In this document: piece after piece, positions 6,959-15,191 of the stretch | How positions within the stretch are numbered: position 1 is the first letter of the stretch | How the letters are laid out: every line of letters starts with the position of its first letter | Assembly (NCBI GenBank): GCA_050999155.1 | Contig: JBPCPM010000037.1 | Location: 1-34,541, forward strand | Length of the DNA: 34,541 nucleotides | Reading direction: 5' to 3' | Source: JBPCPM01 sp050999155 | GTDB lineage: Bacteria; Actinomycetota; Thermoleophilia; Solirubrobacterales; 70-9 | Position numbers and translations under genes: made by a program | Notes under the pieces: model-generated | Told to the model about the DNA's origin: nothing | Database searches by the model: none | Seen by the model: the letters and a program-made list of their open reading frames with translations, nothing else

Positions 6959-7852
6959 CTAACGGCCGCCGAGCCTCGCTTCGATCAGGTGCCAGCGGGG
7001 ATCGAATCCGGGGATGGGAAGCTCGGCGGGGAAGCCGTCGAACGCCGCGCGCGGAGCCAGGCCGACGAGCTCGGCCGCGACCGGCCTCGCGCCCAGCGCA
7101 CCGGCCAGCGCAGCGGTGCGCTCGACGACCTCGGCGAGCGGCACCGCGAACGGGTCATGCACGTTGGTCGAGATCTGGGCCCGGCCGCTGGAGAGCCCGA
7201 GGCCGATCGCCCGCACGCCGGGGAGACCGCCCCCGGACTCACGCAGCTGGGCCGCCACCGCCCGGGCCAGCTCGACGTCGCCGGTGTCCAGCTCGAGGTT
7301 GAACGCCACCAGCGGCGGGCGAGCGGTGACCAGCACGGCGCCCGCGCTGGGGTGGATCCGCTCGGGACCAAAATCGGGCCGGAGCTCTCCGGCCTGCAGG
7401 CGGCGGGCGAGCTCGACCACACCTCCACGCCGAAAGAACGCGCGCTCGCGGCGCTCGGGCGCCGAGGCAAGCCGCCCGTAGAGGAAGACCGGGAGCCCGT
7501 TGGCCTCGGCGATGCGCGGTGCCAGCTCGCGGGCGACCGTGGCGGCGCGCTGCTCGCCATCGGCGGCCGGGAACACCACGGGGCAGACATCGAGCGCTCC
7601 CACGCACGGGTGCTCCCCGACGTGGGTCGTCATGTCCAGCCGCGCCACGGTCTCCTGCGCCCCGGCCAGCAGCGCCTGGCGCAGCACGGCCGGGGTCCCC
7701 GCGAGCGTGAAGACGGTGCGGTTGTGGTCGGCGTCGGAGTGGGTGTCCAGCAGCTCGGCCTGTTCGGAGAAGGCCCCGGCCAGCTGATCGATCAGCCCGG
7801 CGTCGCGTCCCTCGGAGACGTTGGGGACGGCCAGCAGCGTGTCGGAGTTCAC
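6959..7852 (-). CDS. Glutamate formimidoyltransferase family protein
   Basis: 297 aa, the size of a stand-alone FtcD N-terminal/intermediate (formiminotransferase) unit without the cyclodeaminase domain. It opens with the family signature LAVPNVSEGRD (7-17). HVGEHPCVGALDVCPVVF at 77-94 contains the expected catalytic His (H81). GLPVFLYG and NVHDPFAVPL follow. In the known reaction it moves the formimino group from N-formimidoyl-glutamate to tetrahydrofolate in histidine degradation. No hut genes are near, so the physiological role may differ. The GTG start overlaps the TGA of the upstream M29 gene (GTGA at 7852-7849), so the two are translationally coupled. Confidence 0.88.
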   Translation of the reverse strand: MNSDTLLAVPNVSEGRDAGLIDQLAGAFSEQAELLDTHSDADHNRTVFTLAGTPAVLRQALLAGAQETVARLDMTTHVGEHPCVGALDVCPVVFPAADGEQRAATVARELAPRIAEANGLPVFLYGRLASAPERRERAFFRRGGVVELARRLQAGELRPDFGPERIHPSAGAVLVTARPPLVAFNLELDTGDVELARAVAAQLRESGGGLPGVRAIGLGLSSGRAQISTNVHDPFAVPLAEVVERTAALAGALGARPVAAELVGLAPRAAFDGFPAELPIPGFDPRWHLIEARLGGR

Positions 7853-8799
7853 ACCACCAGCTGACCGTCGCGGACCAGCGGCTCGCCGTCCACGTCCACG
7901 TCGGGGCGCAGGACGACACAGTCGAGCTGGACGGGCACCTGCCCGGTGCCGCCGATCGCCTCCGAGGCGCCGAAGGCCACGTGCGCGGTGCCGAGGATCT
8001 TCTCGTCCTCGAGCACGTTGCCGGTGAGCTGGGCCTTCTCGTTACAGCCGATGCCCAGCTCGGCAACGCAGCGCGCGTCGTCGCCGTGCGGGGTGAGCAG
8101 GTCCATCAGCGCCTGGGCCTCGGGCCCGTCGACGGCGGTGAGGCGGCCGTCGGAGACCCCGAGCGTGACCGGGGCGACGACCCGCCCGACCCCGGCGACC
8201 GTGCCGTCGATGACCAGCGTGCCTTCGGAGCCCTCGATGACCGGGGAGACGAAGCCCTCCCCGCAGGGGAGGTTCCCGAACGCATTGGGTCCCGACAGCT
8301 CGCCGCCGTCGGGGACCGCCGTGCGCTGGCCGAGGTTCAGGCGCAGGTCGCTGCCGTTGGGGCACCGCAGATGCGCTTCGCTCCCGGCGGTCAGCCGGCG
8401 CGCGATCTCGTTCGCCCGGCGACGCAGCTCGGTCATGTCGGCGCTCATCACGCGGGCGAGCATCTCCTCGGTGACGCCCGGCAACGTCGCGATCCGCGCC
8501 CCGTTCTCGCTGGCCATTCGCCGCGAGGCGGTGTGCGAGAGCGACTGCAGCGTCGGGGCGAGCACGACGTGGGAGGCGTTCATGGCGCTGGCCACCGGCG
8601 CGGGCGGCTCGGCCGCGTGCGAATCGCGCTCGGCCATGATCATCAGCACCGCGTCGGCACCGGCCGACTCGGCCTCGTCGCGGAGTGCCGTTCCGATGCC
8701 CTCGGTCCCGGGGTTGGCGATGACGAGCACCGTCTCCCCCGTCCTCACGCCGAGGCAGTCGCGGACGACCGCCTCCACCGCCTTGTCGAGATCGCTCAT
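7849..8799 (-). CDS. M29-like metalloaminopeptidase family protein
   Basis: 316 aa, shorter than classical AmpS/PepS enzymes (about 410 aa) and nearer to the short M29-like group. Recognisable blocks: N-terminal Rossmann-like VRTGETVLVIANPGTEGIG; GEGFVSPVIEGSEGTLVIDG with the conserved Glu; VAELGIGCNEKAQLTGNVLEDEK; GTAHVAFGASEAIGG with the conserved His; and QLDCVVLRPDV, where classical members have an HxD metal pair but here Gln replaces His. It may therefore be a divergent peptidase or another M29-fold enzyme. The ATG at 8799 has TAGGGT exactly 7 nt upstream, a leaderless pattern. First gene of a two-gene unit. Confidence 0.82.
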   Translation of the reverse strand: MSDLDKAVEAVVRDCLGVRTGETVLVIANPGTEGIGTALRDEAESAGADAVLMIMAERDSHAAEPPAPVASAMNASHVVLAPTLQSLSHTASRRMASENGARIATLPGVTEEMLARVMSADMTELRRRANEIARRLTAGSEAHLRCPNGSDLRLNLGQRTAVPDGGELSGPNAFGNLPCGEGFVSPVIEGSEGTLVIDGTVAGVGRVVAPVTLGVSDGRLTAVDGPEAQALMDLLTPHGDDARCVAELGIGCNEKAQLTGNVLEDEKILGTAHVAFGASEAIGGTGQVPVQLDCVVLRPDVDVDGEPLVRDGQLVV

Positions 8800-8806
8800 C
8801 GGCCGA

Positions 8807-8812
8807 ACCCTA
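8807..8812 (-). promoter_or_regulatory. -10 element, leaderless M29 gene
   Basis: TAGGGT on the minus strand lies 7 nt before the ATG at 8799, placing the transcription start at the A of the start codon. Confidence 0.5.
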
Positions 8813-8880
8813 CGACACCGGGTCCAGCCCGGCGAGAGGCTCCGGACACCCCTCGCACCCCGCTACGATCCCGCTTCCCC

Positions 8881-8954
8881 GCCGGAGTAGCTCAGCTGGT
8901 TAGAGCAGCGGAATCATAATCCGCGTGTCGGGGGTTCGAGTCCCTCCTCCGGCA
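8881..8954 (+). tRNA. tRNA-Met (CAT), elongator type
   Basis: 74 nt. The acceptor stem GCCGGAG/CTCCGGC is 7 bp with A as discriminator. D arm is GCTCAGCTGGTTAGAGC. Anticodon stem GCGGA/TCCGC encloses loop ATCATAA, giving anticodon CAT. T arm carries GGTTCGAGTCC. CCA is not encoded. The acceptor begins with a standard G-C pair, so this is not the initiator form; tRNA-Ile2 with a lysidine-modified CAT cannot be fully excluded. A -10-like TACGAT (8864-8869) lies 11 nt upstream, the same distance as at the tRNA-Gln gene in this window. Confidence 0.95.
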
Positions 8955-9000
8955 TGGCGTTTGCCTCCAGCGCTGCGGCAGCGCCGCCACAAGTCAGCAG

Positions 9001-9213
9001 CTACTTGTCGTACTTGAATGAGATCGCCAGACGGACCCGGAAGCCGGTGATCTTCCCGTCCTCGATCTTGACGTCCTGACGCACGACCTCGGCGATCCTG
9101 AGATCGCGGATTGAGGCGCCGGCCGACTCGACCGCCGCGTGAGCGGCGTCCTCCCACGACTTCTCGCTCACTCCGACCACGTCGGTTACCCGGTAGACGC
9201 TGTCCGATGCCAT
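9001..9213 (-). CDS. Dodecin-family flavoprotein
   Basis: 70 aa starting MASDSVYRVTDVVGVSEKSW, with an excellent Shine-Dalgarno AAGGAGG (9225-9219) six nt before the ATG at 9213. A longer upstream extension of the frame is rejected because of this. The sequence follows the dodecin pattern: strand YRVTDVVGVS, helix SWEDAAHAAVESAG, then strands RIAEVVRQDVKIEDGKIT and FRVRLAISFKYDK. Dodecins form hollow dodecamers that store or buffer flavins (FMN, riboflavin) or CoA-related ligands. The usual flavin-stacking Trp is not obvious: the only Trp is in the helix (W20), so the ligand is uncertain. Monocistronic, convergent with the tRNA-Met gene. Confidence 0.85.
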   Translation of the reverse strand: MASDSVYRVTDVVGVSEKSWEDAAHAAVESAGASIRDLRIAEVVRQDVKIEDGKITGFRVRLAISFKYDK

Positions 9214-9665
9214 GCATTCCTCCTTGGTTGAGATCGCCTGACACCTTCTCAGGTCGGGGGTGGAGATACAAATTTGGCCCCGGGTCCGGGTGACGCCTCC
9301 GCCGAAGACCTCCCCCCACCACAGGGTCACGTGCTCGCGGGGCTCGGAGCTCGCTCCCCCGGGGAATTAGCGGTGAGCTGGTCGTCGCTTTCTCCTGGGA
9401 GAGCGTCTTGGTCGGCGGCTACAGATACGGCGTGGGATCCAGCGGATCGGTGCACACCACCGACCTCGATGCCGGCCAGCCGCCGACGCATCTACGGCGT
9501 ATAGCAGACGGCCTGCGTCGATTGTGGCCATGAACGTACGCGCGCCCAAACCTCTAGCTCGTAGACGGCGAGTGATGCCGTTGTCGTGGCCGCGTGCTCA
9601 ACGAGTTCCAGGCGACCCGGTCCCGCGTCCTGTTTCCCGCCGGCGCTGGCACGAATGTCCTCTCC
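9214..9665. other. 452-nt intergenic region, no supported gene
   Basis: It lies between the dodecin start and the desaturase stop. Codon-position bias is weak. A stop-free plus-strand stretch in one frame (about 9366-9530, reading GELVVAFSWESVLVGGYRYG) looks protein-like but has no start codon or Shine-Dalgarno, so it could be a gene remnant. Open frames at 9274-9504 (+) and 9367-9549 (-) have atypical composition and are not called. The dodecin promoter should lie near 9230-9300; no consensus pair is convincing. Confidence 0.4.
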
Positions 9666-10862
9666 TCACGCCGCTTGGTAGGTGACCCCGGCCGTTCGCT
9701 CAGGCCTCAGCTCCGTCACCGACGCGCCGGTCTCGGCATCGCTGCCGTCGGAGCCGAGGATGCCCTTGGCTCTCGCTAGGAAGTCGTTGGGGAGCGAGAG
9801 CCGGATGACCTTCTTCCAGGCGGAGGCCACCTGCCTGGGGAGCGATCCGGTGGCGTAGGGAAGCTCGTAGCGCTCGAAGATCGCCCGGACCTTCGGCGAG
9901 ATCTCCGCATAGCGGTTGCTGGGCAGGTCGGGGAATAGGTGGTGCTCGATCTGAAACGACAGGTTGCCTGCCATCAGATGAAGTAGCGGCGTGCCGTCGA
10001 TGTTGGCGGCGCCCAGCATCTGGCGTACGTACCAATCGCCACGGGTCTCGCCTTCGATCGACTCCTTCTCGAACGTCGCCACGCCCTCGGGGAAGTGCCC
10101 ACACATGATCACCGAGTGAGTCCAGAGATTGCGGACGACGTTTGCCGCGACATTCGCTCCCAGCGTGGTCAGCGCCGACGGGCCCGACAGCAGCGGATGG
10201 ACGACATAGTCCTTGGTGACCTGTGCTCGGATCTTCGTCAGCACCGCTTTGACCTCGCGCCGCAACTCGGGGTCGGTGTGGGCCGAAGACCAGTTCTTGC
10301 CGAGCTCGAGGTCGTAGGCGGCGATCCCGTACTCGAACACGAACGCGTTGATCAGGTTCCACAGTGGCTGGCCGAGGTAAAGCGGCACCCAGCGCTGGTC
10401 CTCGTCGACCCGCATCACCCCGTAGCCGAGGTCGTTGTCCTTGCCGATGACGTTGGTGTAGGTGTGGTGCAGCTCGTTGTGGGAGTGCTTCCAGAGCTCA
10501 GCCGTCGAGGCATGGTCCCACTCCCAGGTGGTCGAGTGGATCTTGGGGTCGCGCATCCAGTCCCACTGGCCGTGCATGACGTTGTGGCCGATCTCCATGT
10601 TCTCGAGGATCTTGGCGACCGAGAGCCCCGCCGTTCCCGCTACCCAGGCGGGCGGGAGGAGGGAGGCCAGCAGCACCACGCGGCTGGCGAGCTCGAGCTT
10701 CCGCTGCGCCTCGATCACCTTGCGGATATAGGCGGCGTCCTCCTCACCTCGGGAGGCGATGACGTCCGCTCGGATCGCGTCGAGCTCGATACCAATATCG
10801 GTGATGTCCTGCTCGGAGAGGTGAGCGATCACGTTGTTGGGGTCTTTTTGAATTGCGGTCAT
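9666..10862 (-). CDS. Membrane fatty-acid (acyl-CoA) desaturase, DesA3-like
   Basis: 398 aa di-iron desaturase with three histidine boxes: GHNVMHGQ (H93, H97), HSHNELHH (126-133) and QIEHHLF (H307, H308). Hydrophobic membrane segments lie at about 58-85 and 225-255. In mycobacteria the homologue DesA3 introduces a cis double bond into stearoyl-CoA and needs a dedicated reductase; exactly such a reductase is the preceding gene here. An AGGAG lies just before the ATG at 10862, and only 7 nt separate it from the reductase stop, so the two form an operon. The third box QxxHH is the kind seen in front-end and acyl-CoA/acyl-lipid desaturases; regioselectivity cannot be read from sequence. Confidence 0.93.
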   Translation of the reverse strand: MTAIQKDPNNVIAHLSEQDITDIGIELDAIRADVIASRGEEDAAYIRKVIEAQRKLELASRVVLLASLLPPAWVAGTAGLSVAKILENMEIGHNVMHGQWDWMRDPKIHSTTWEWDHASTAELWKHSHNELHHTYTNVIGKDNDLGYGVMRVDEDQRWVPLYLGQPLWNLINAFVFEYGIAAYDLELGKNWSSAHTDPELRREVKAVLTKIRAQVTKDYVVHPLLSGPSALTTLGANVAANVVRNLWTHSVIMCGHFPEGVATFEKESIEGETRGDWYVRQMLGAANIDGTPLLHLMAGNLSFQIEHHLFPDLPSNRYAEISPKVRAIFERYELPYATGSLPRQVASAWKKVIRLSLPNDFLARAKGILGSDGSDAETGASVTELRPERTAGVTYQAA

Positions 10863-10869
10863 GGTCTCC

Positions 10870-12045
10870 TTAGAGGTCGATGTTGCAGGGGCCGGCGGCT
10901 GCCGACACGCAGGTCTGGATACGGACGTTGTCGCCGGCCATTGCGGTGGTGAGATCGCCGGTACGGAGGTCGCGCACGGCGCCTTCGCGGAGCGGAGCGA
11001 CGCAGCCGTGGCAGATCCCCATGCGGCAACCGGAGGGCATCAGCACCCCGGCTGCCTCGCCGACATCGAGCAACGGTGTGGCGCCGTCGGCCTCGACCGT
11101 CTCAGCTGAGGACGAGAAGGTGACCGGACCACCGTCACCGGTTACGAGGGCGGTCGCGCGGAAGCGCTCGGTGTGGAGCCGCTCGTCAATTCCCGCGTCG
11201 CCAAAGTGCTGCTCGAGCGCGTCCAGCAGGCCGCTCGGTCCACACGCCCACGTCTCCCTCGAGGCGAGGTCGGGGACGAGCGCCGCGAGCGTCGCGGCGT
11301 CGACGATGCCTTCGACATCGGTGTGACGCTCAATCAGGGCAATGTGGTCGTCGGCCGCCAACTGACGCAGTTCCGCCCTGAAGATCACGTCGGCCTCCGT
11401 CGGCGCCGAATGGACGACGACGACATCGCGGAGTTGGTCGCGACAGCCGCGAAGGATGCCCATCACCGGCGTGATCCCACTGCCGGCGGTGACGAACAAC
11501 GCCCGCTCGTGGGTCGCCTCGCCGAGCGTGAACTCGCCGCATGCCTGATCGAGCTGGACGATCGTCCCGACCTGGGCGCGATGCACCAAGTGGTTGCTGA
11601 CGACGCCGTCGGGCATCGCCTTGACGGTGATGCTGATGTGCCCGTCCGGACGCGCGGCCGTCGAGGTGAGCGAGTAGGCACGCCACTGCCGCACGCCGTC
11701 GACATCGACGCCGATGCGGATGTACTGGCCCGGCGTGTGGCGCCGCCAGGAGCGGCCCGGCTCAATCACCAGGGTGGCGGCGTCGGCCGTCTCAGGAAGG
11801 ACCTCGACGATGCGTCCGCGCAGCTCAGCGCGCGAGGCGAGCGGGCTGAGCAGATCCAGGTAGTCCTCGGGGATCAACGGGGTCGCGGCGAGCCCAGCGA
11901 GCTTTCCGAGGCCTTTGCGGGCGACGGAGATCGGCGAGCGGGTTGGTGTAGCGGTCGGCACATCGACCACACTGCCCGGTTTCGGGTCGAGATTCTTGCC
12001 CGAAGCGGGTAAACGGAGATGAGGGTTTTCGTTCTCCGGGAACAC
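10870..12045 (-). CDS. Ferredoxin reductase with C-terminal 2Fe-2S domain, electron donor to the desaturase
   Basis: 391 aa. Order of domains: N-terminal extension (1-75); FAD-binding barrel with RAYSLTS (122-128); NAD(P)-binding domain with FVTAGSGITPVMGIL (about 184-198); plant-type ferredoxin domain with C340, C345, C348 (CRMGICHGC) and C379. This matches the Rv3230c-type reductase that passes electrons from NADPH to DesA3. The start is the GTG at 12045; TAGCGT lies 5 nt upstream (weaker leaderless candidate). It is first gene of the operon with the desaturase and lies 45 nt from the divergent regulator gene. Confidence 0.93.
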   Translation of the reverse strand: MFPENENPHLRLPASGKNLDPKPGSVVDVPTATPTRSPISVARKGLGKLAGLAATPLIPEDYLDLLSPLASRAELRGRIVEVLPETADAATLVIEPGRSWRRHTPGQYIRIGVDVDGVRQWRAYSLTSTAARPDGHISITVKAMPDGVVSNHLVHRAQVGTIVQLDQACGEFTLGEATHERALFVTAGSGITPVMGILRGCRDQLRDVVVVHSAPTEADVIFRAELRQLAADDHIALIERHTDVEGIVDAATLAALVPDLASRETWACGPSGLLDALEQHFGDAGIDERLHTERFRATALVTGDGGPVTFSSSAETVEADGATPLLDVGEAAGVLMPSGCRMGICHGCVAPLREGAVRDLRTGDLTTAMAGDNVRIQTCVSAAAGPCNIDL

Positions 12046-12090
12046 AATCCACGCTAGTCTGGGTCCTGAAGCTCCTTGGATACTCTTGAA
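12046..12090. promoter_or_regulatory. Compact divergent promoter, reductase/desaturase versus PucR-type regulator
   Basis: Only 45 nt separate the two start codons. On the plus strand GATACT (12079-12084) sits exactly 6 nt before the regulator's ATG. On the minus strand TAGCGT sits 5 nt before the reductase GTG. Both transcripts are therefore likely leaderless, with overlapping promoters. This would let one bound protein control both directions. I see no clear palindromic operator. Confidence 0.45.
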
Positions 12091-13272
12091 ATGACAGCTC
12101 CGGTCCTAGACAAACTCCAGGCGGAGCTCCCCTCGGTGGCCGCTTCGACGGCGGCGGCGGTGATTGCCGAGGTCCCTGGCTTCAGCTCCCTCCGAGGGCC
12201 CGCGGGCGCAACGCTCGACGAAGCCGTCGAGGTTGCGCTGCGCGGCTTCCTCAGCCTCGCCTCGCGCTCCGCCGACTCGGATGCGGCCTCCCCGCATCAG
12301 CCCATGCTCGATGCCGCCTATACCCTGGGGCGAGGTGAGGTGCGTAGCGGCCGCACCATGGATGTGCTTCTGGCCGCGTACCGAGTCGGCGCCCGGGTCG
12401 CGTGGCGCGAGTGGTCACGGGTGGCCATCGCCGCCCAGCTGCCCCCCGAGTGGCTGGTTCAGTTTGCCGAGCTCAACTTTGCCTACATCGACGAACTCTC
12501 GGCGGCGAGCGTCTCTGGGTACGCGGACGAGCTGGCAACGCGCGATCGCGTAGTGCAACGCAACCTCGATCGCCTCACTCGGCGCCTGCTCGCCGGTGGC
12601 CCCGCCGACGCCCTGGAGGTGGATGCCGAGCGGGCAGGATGGCGGCCGCCGGCAGCCCTTAGCGCGGTGCTTCTTCCCGGAGATCGGGCCCGCGGCATCC
12701 GGACGCTCGTAGACGCGCGCTCGCTGCAGCTGACCGAGGAGCTACCGAGGGTCGAGGATGATGAGGAGATCGAGCTCCTGCTGGTGCCGACGATCGGCGC
12801 CGAGGAGCGCGCGCGCCTACGGCGAGCACTCCGCGGCCGGGGTGCGATCCTGGGTCCCGAGCGGCCCTGGATCGATGCCGGGCTCTCCTACTCACGTGCG
12901 CTCCAGGTCCGCAGGCTCGGGCTGGAACCGTCCTCCGGAGATGCGATCGACGCCGACGACCACCTGGTCGATCTCGTGATCGCCTCCGACGCCGAAGCGC
13001 TCGCCGACCTCCGCTCACAGGTCCTCGCTCCACTCGCGTCGCTGCGCCCCACAAGCGCGGAGAAGCTGGCCGACACGCTTCGGGCGTGGCTGCTTCACCA
13101 AGGGCGACGCGAGGACATCGCCGCAGCGCTCTTCATCCATCCTCAGACCGTGCGTTACCGGATGGGTCAGCTGCGCGAGCTATATGGCAAGGAGCTCGAT
13201 GATCCCGAGACCGTCCTCGCCGCGACCATCGCCCTCGGCACGGCTGTCAAGGCTCCAGCCGACGAGCGATGA
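12091..13272 (+). CDS. PucR/CdaR-type transcriptional regulator
   Basis: 393 aa from the ATG at 12091; a TTG at 12076 would add five residues, but the -10-like GATACT 6 nt before the ATG favours the shorter form. The N-terminal half is helical with conserved-looking LLAAYRVGARVAWREWSRVA. The C-terminus carries the PucR helix-turn-helix: LADTLRAWLLHQGRREDIAA then LFIHPQTVRYRMGQLRELYG (about 348-367 of the protein), where HPQTVRYRM is the recognition region. Such regulators often control adjacent catabolic or lipid genes. It is divergent from the desaturase/reductase operon and translationally coupled (ATGA) to the VOC gene, so it probably regulates both sides. The effector is unknown. Confidence 0.85.
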   Translation: MTAPVLDKLQAELPSVAASTAAAVIAEVPGFSSLRGPAGATLDEAVEVALRGFLSLASRSADSDAASPHQPMLDAAYTLGRGEVRSGRTMDVLLAAYRVGARVAWREWSRVAIAAQLPPEWLVQFAELNFAYIDELSAASVSGYADELATRDRVVQRNLDRLTRRLLAGGPADALEVDAERAGWRPPAALSAVLLPGDRARGIRTLVDARSLQLTEELPRVEDDEEIELLLVPTIGAEERARLRRALRGRGAILGPERPWIDAGLSYSRALQVRRLGLEPSSGDAIDADDHLVDLVIASDAEALADLRSQVLAPLASLRPTSAEKLADTLRAWLLHQGRREDIAAALFIHPQTVRYRMGQLRELYGKELDDPETVLAATIALGTAVKAPADER

Positions 13273-14249
13273 GCGATGAGACCTCGGCCGGGGGCTTTGC
13301 CCTCGGTCAGCTTGCCTTCGTCCATCTCGGTGGCCGCGGCATGCGCCGGTGGTATCGCGACGGGCTCGGGCTGCTGCCGAGCGGCGCGTCGCTGTTCGCC
13401 GGGCCCCCGGCCTCGAAGGTCAACGGCCTTCCCTTCCCCGTATTCCCGGCGCGGTGGCTCATGGACGGGCGCGAGTGGGTCCAGATCGAGCTGTTCCGGT
13501 TCCTGCACCCCAGACCCACGCCCCGGCGGCCGGACGAGACCGCTGCCGACCACGGGTACCGCCGCGCCGGGTTCCACGTCGGCGACTTCGATTCCACGCT
13601 CGCCCGGCTGGATCGATTCGGCTCGGCGCCGGTCGGACCAGTGCTCGGCGAGCGCCCGCGCCGGCGTGCGTGTCTGCGCGATCCCGAGGGCAACTGGATC
13701 GAGCTCATGGAGGACGACCCGCTCCCCCCGGCCGTGAAGCGCTGGCCCGACGCCGGGGCCACGCTGCGGTCCGTGACCATCTCGGTCGCCGACCTCGAGA
13801 TCGCATCGGTGAGCTGGGCCGACGGCATCGGGCTCCCTGACGCGGCTCGGCCGCTGCACGACCCCGCGCACGAAGCGCTGTGGGGGCTCGAGGGCGCCCA
13901 TCGCCGACAGCGCACCCTGGACGCGGGCACGGCGGTGATCGAACTGGTCGAGTACGAGCAGATGGGGCGCCCGCTTCCCGACGGCCACCGGATCTGCGAC
14001 CAGGGGATCATGAACGTCGCCTTCGTTGCCCGCGACCGCCCGACGTTCGAGCGGACCTTCGACCGCTGGGTCCAGCGCGGCTTCACCCCGCGCAGCGAGA
14101 CCCCGCTGGAGGTCGGCGTGTTTCGCGTCATGTACTTTGACCTTCCCTGCGGCCACAACGTCGAGTTGCTCTACCCGCGCCGGTGGGCATGGCGTGTGAC
14201 CGGCTTTCGCCCGGTCCCGTCGTTCATGGGAAAGGGCAGGACGCCATGA
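13269..14249 (+). CDS. VOC-superfamily (glyoxalase/dioxygenase-like) protein, two modules
   Basis: 326 aa. Two half-modules follow the paired beta-alpha-beta-beta-beta pattern: the first at about 10-155 (QLAFVHLGGRGMRRWYRDGLG, AGFHVGDFDSTLARLDRFG, LRDPEGNWIELMED) and the second at about 165-310 (LRSVTISVADLEIASVSWAD, MNVAFVARDRPTFERTF, MYFDLPCGHNVELLYP). Candidate metal ligands are H19, E149 and the late GHNVELL Glu, but not every canonical position is conserved. Reaction unknown; VOC enzymes include lyases, isomerases and extradiol dioxygenases. The ATG at 13269 overlaps the regulator's TGA (ATGA), and its own end overlaps the next gene the same way. Confidence 0.8.
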   Translation: MSDETSAGGFALGQLAFVHLGGRGMRRWYRDGLGLLPSGASLFAGPPASKVNGLPFPVFPARWLMDGREWVQIELFRFLHPRPTPRRPDETAADHGYRRAGFHVGDFDSTLARLDRFGSAPVGPVLGERPRRRACLRDPEGNWIELMEDDPLPPAVKRWPDAGATLRSVTISVADLEIASVSWADGIGLPDAARPLHDPAHEALWGLEGAHRRQRTLDAGTAVIELVEYEQMGRPLPDGHRICDQGIMNVAFVARDRPTFERTFDRWVQRGFTPRSETPLEVGVFRVMYFDLPCGHNVELLYPRRWAWRVTGFRPVPSFMGKGRTP

Positions 14250-15049
14250 GTCGAACCCCCACGTGGCCGACCGCGCTGATCAGCGGCGGCGGAAGCGGGA
14301 TCGGACTGCGGCTCGCCGAGATCCTGCGCTCGCAGGGCACCGCCCTGGCAATCTGCGACCTGACGATCACCGATCAGGCGCTGAGCCGCCTGCGCGGCGG
14401 CGGTCAGCCCGACGTAACATTCCACGAGGTCGACGTGGCCGACGGGCCCGCCGTCGAGGCCGCGGTCCGCGATGCCGTCGAAGCTGTCGGTCCCCCCGCG
14501 TTGGCGATCAACTCCGCCGGCATCAACCTGTCACGCCCGTTCGACGAGCTGACCGAGGAGCAGTTCCGGCGGGTCGTCGAGATCAACCTCATCGGCTCGC
14601 GGAACTTCGCGGCGGCCGTCCTGCCCCACCAGCGATCCGGCGCCCAGCTCGGCCTGATCGCTTCGCTCGCCGGCATCGTGCCCAACTACGGGTACGCCGC
14701 CTACAGCGCCTCGAAGTTCGGGGTGATGGGTCTGGCCGGCTGCCTGCGCCTCGAGTACGCGCCCCGCGGCATCGACGTCTGCGTCGTCTGCCCACCCGAG
14801 GTCGAGACGCCGATGGTCGAGGAGGAGCGGCGCACCGGCAGCGAGATCGGCCTCGAGCTCAAGAAGTTCTCGGGGACGCTCGAGGTCGACGAGGCGTGTG
14901 AGGAGATCCTCGCGGGGCTCCAGGCTCGCCGCACGACCATCGTGCCCGGCCGGCGGGCGCGCCTTACCCACCGACTCGCGCGATTCGTCCCGGGCCTGGC
15001 CAACCGGGTCAGCGATCGGATGGTCCGCCGTACCCTCGGCGGACGCTGA
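14246..15049 (+). CDS. Short-chain dehydrogenase/reductase (SDR)
   Basis: 267 aa classical SDR: cofactor loop SGGGSGIG (13-20), D61-like acidic turn HEVDVADG, NSAGIN (NAG motif variant), catalytic Ser in LIASLAG and YSASK (Tyr and Lys). C-terminus is extended with basic residues (RRARLTHRLARFVPGLANRVSDRMVRRTLG), suggestive of membrane association as in some 3-ketosphinganine-reductase-like SDRs that act on lipid substrates. The ATG at 14246 overlaps the VOC stop (ATGA), so it is the third coupled gene after the regulator. Proximity to the desaturase suggests a lipid substrate, but this is inference. Confidence 0.9.
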   Translation: MSRTPTWPTALISGGGSGIGLRLAEILRSQGTALAICDLTITDQALSRLRGGGQPDVTFHEVDVADGPAVEAAVRDAVEAVGPPALAINSAGINLSRPFDELTEEQFRRVVEINLIGSRNFAAAVLPHQRSGAQLGLIASLAGIVPNYGYAAYSASKFGVMGLAGCLRLEYAPRGIDVCVVCPPEVETPMVEEERRTGSEIGLELKKFSGTLEVDEACEEILAGLQARRTTIVPGRRARLTHRLARFVPGLANRVSDRMVRRTLGGR

Positions 15050-15093
15050 GCTACGGCCGCTCCGAGCGGTGCGCGCTCACCCCTGCACGCTTG

Positions 15094-15111
15094 GGGGCGC
15101 TCCAACGCCCC
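15094..15111 (+). terminator. GC-rich hairpin after the SDR gene
   Basis: GGGGCG (15094-15099) pairs with CGCCCC (15106-15111) around a 6-nt loop, 45 nt past the SDR stop and before the convergent M23 peptidase gene. No T-tract follows, so it is only a possible terminator. Confidence 0.35.
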
Positions 15112-15191
15112 TAACCGTTCACCCGCGTGCCGAGAAGGTCGACGAGGCGTGGGCGAAACAGCAGCCGGCCGATCGAGCCGCGTAGGCCGCC

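Noticed and set aside
8900..9322. Minus-strand 140-aa frame across tRNA-Met
   Set aside because: It translates the complement of the tRNA (a familiar spurious GGGTRTPDTR peptide); the dodecin in another frame is the real gene.
9274..9504. 76-aa plus-strand open frame
   Set aside because: No ribosome site, mixed composition and no family resemblance; only a possible remnant in another frame is mentioned.
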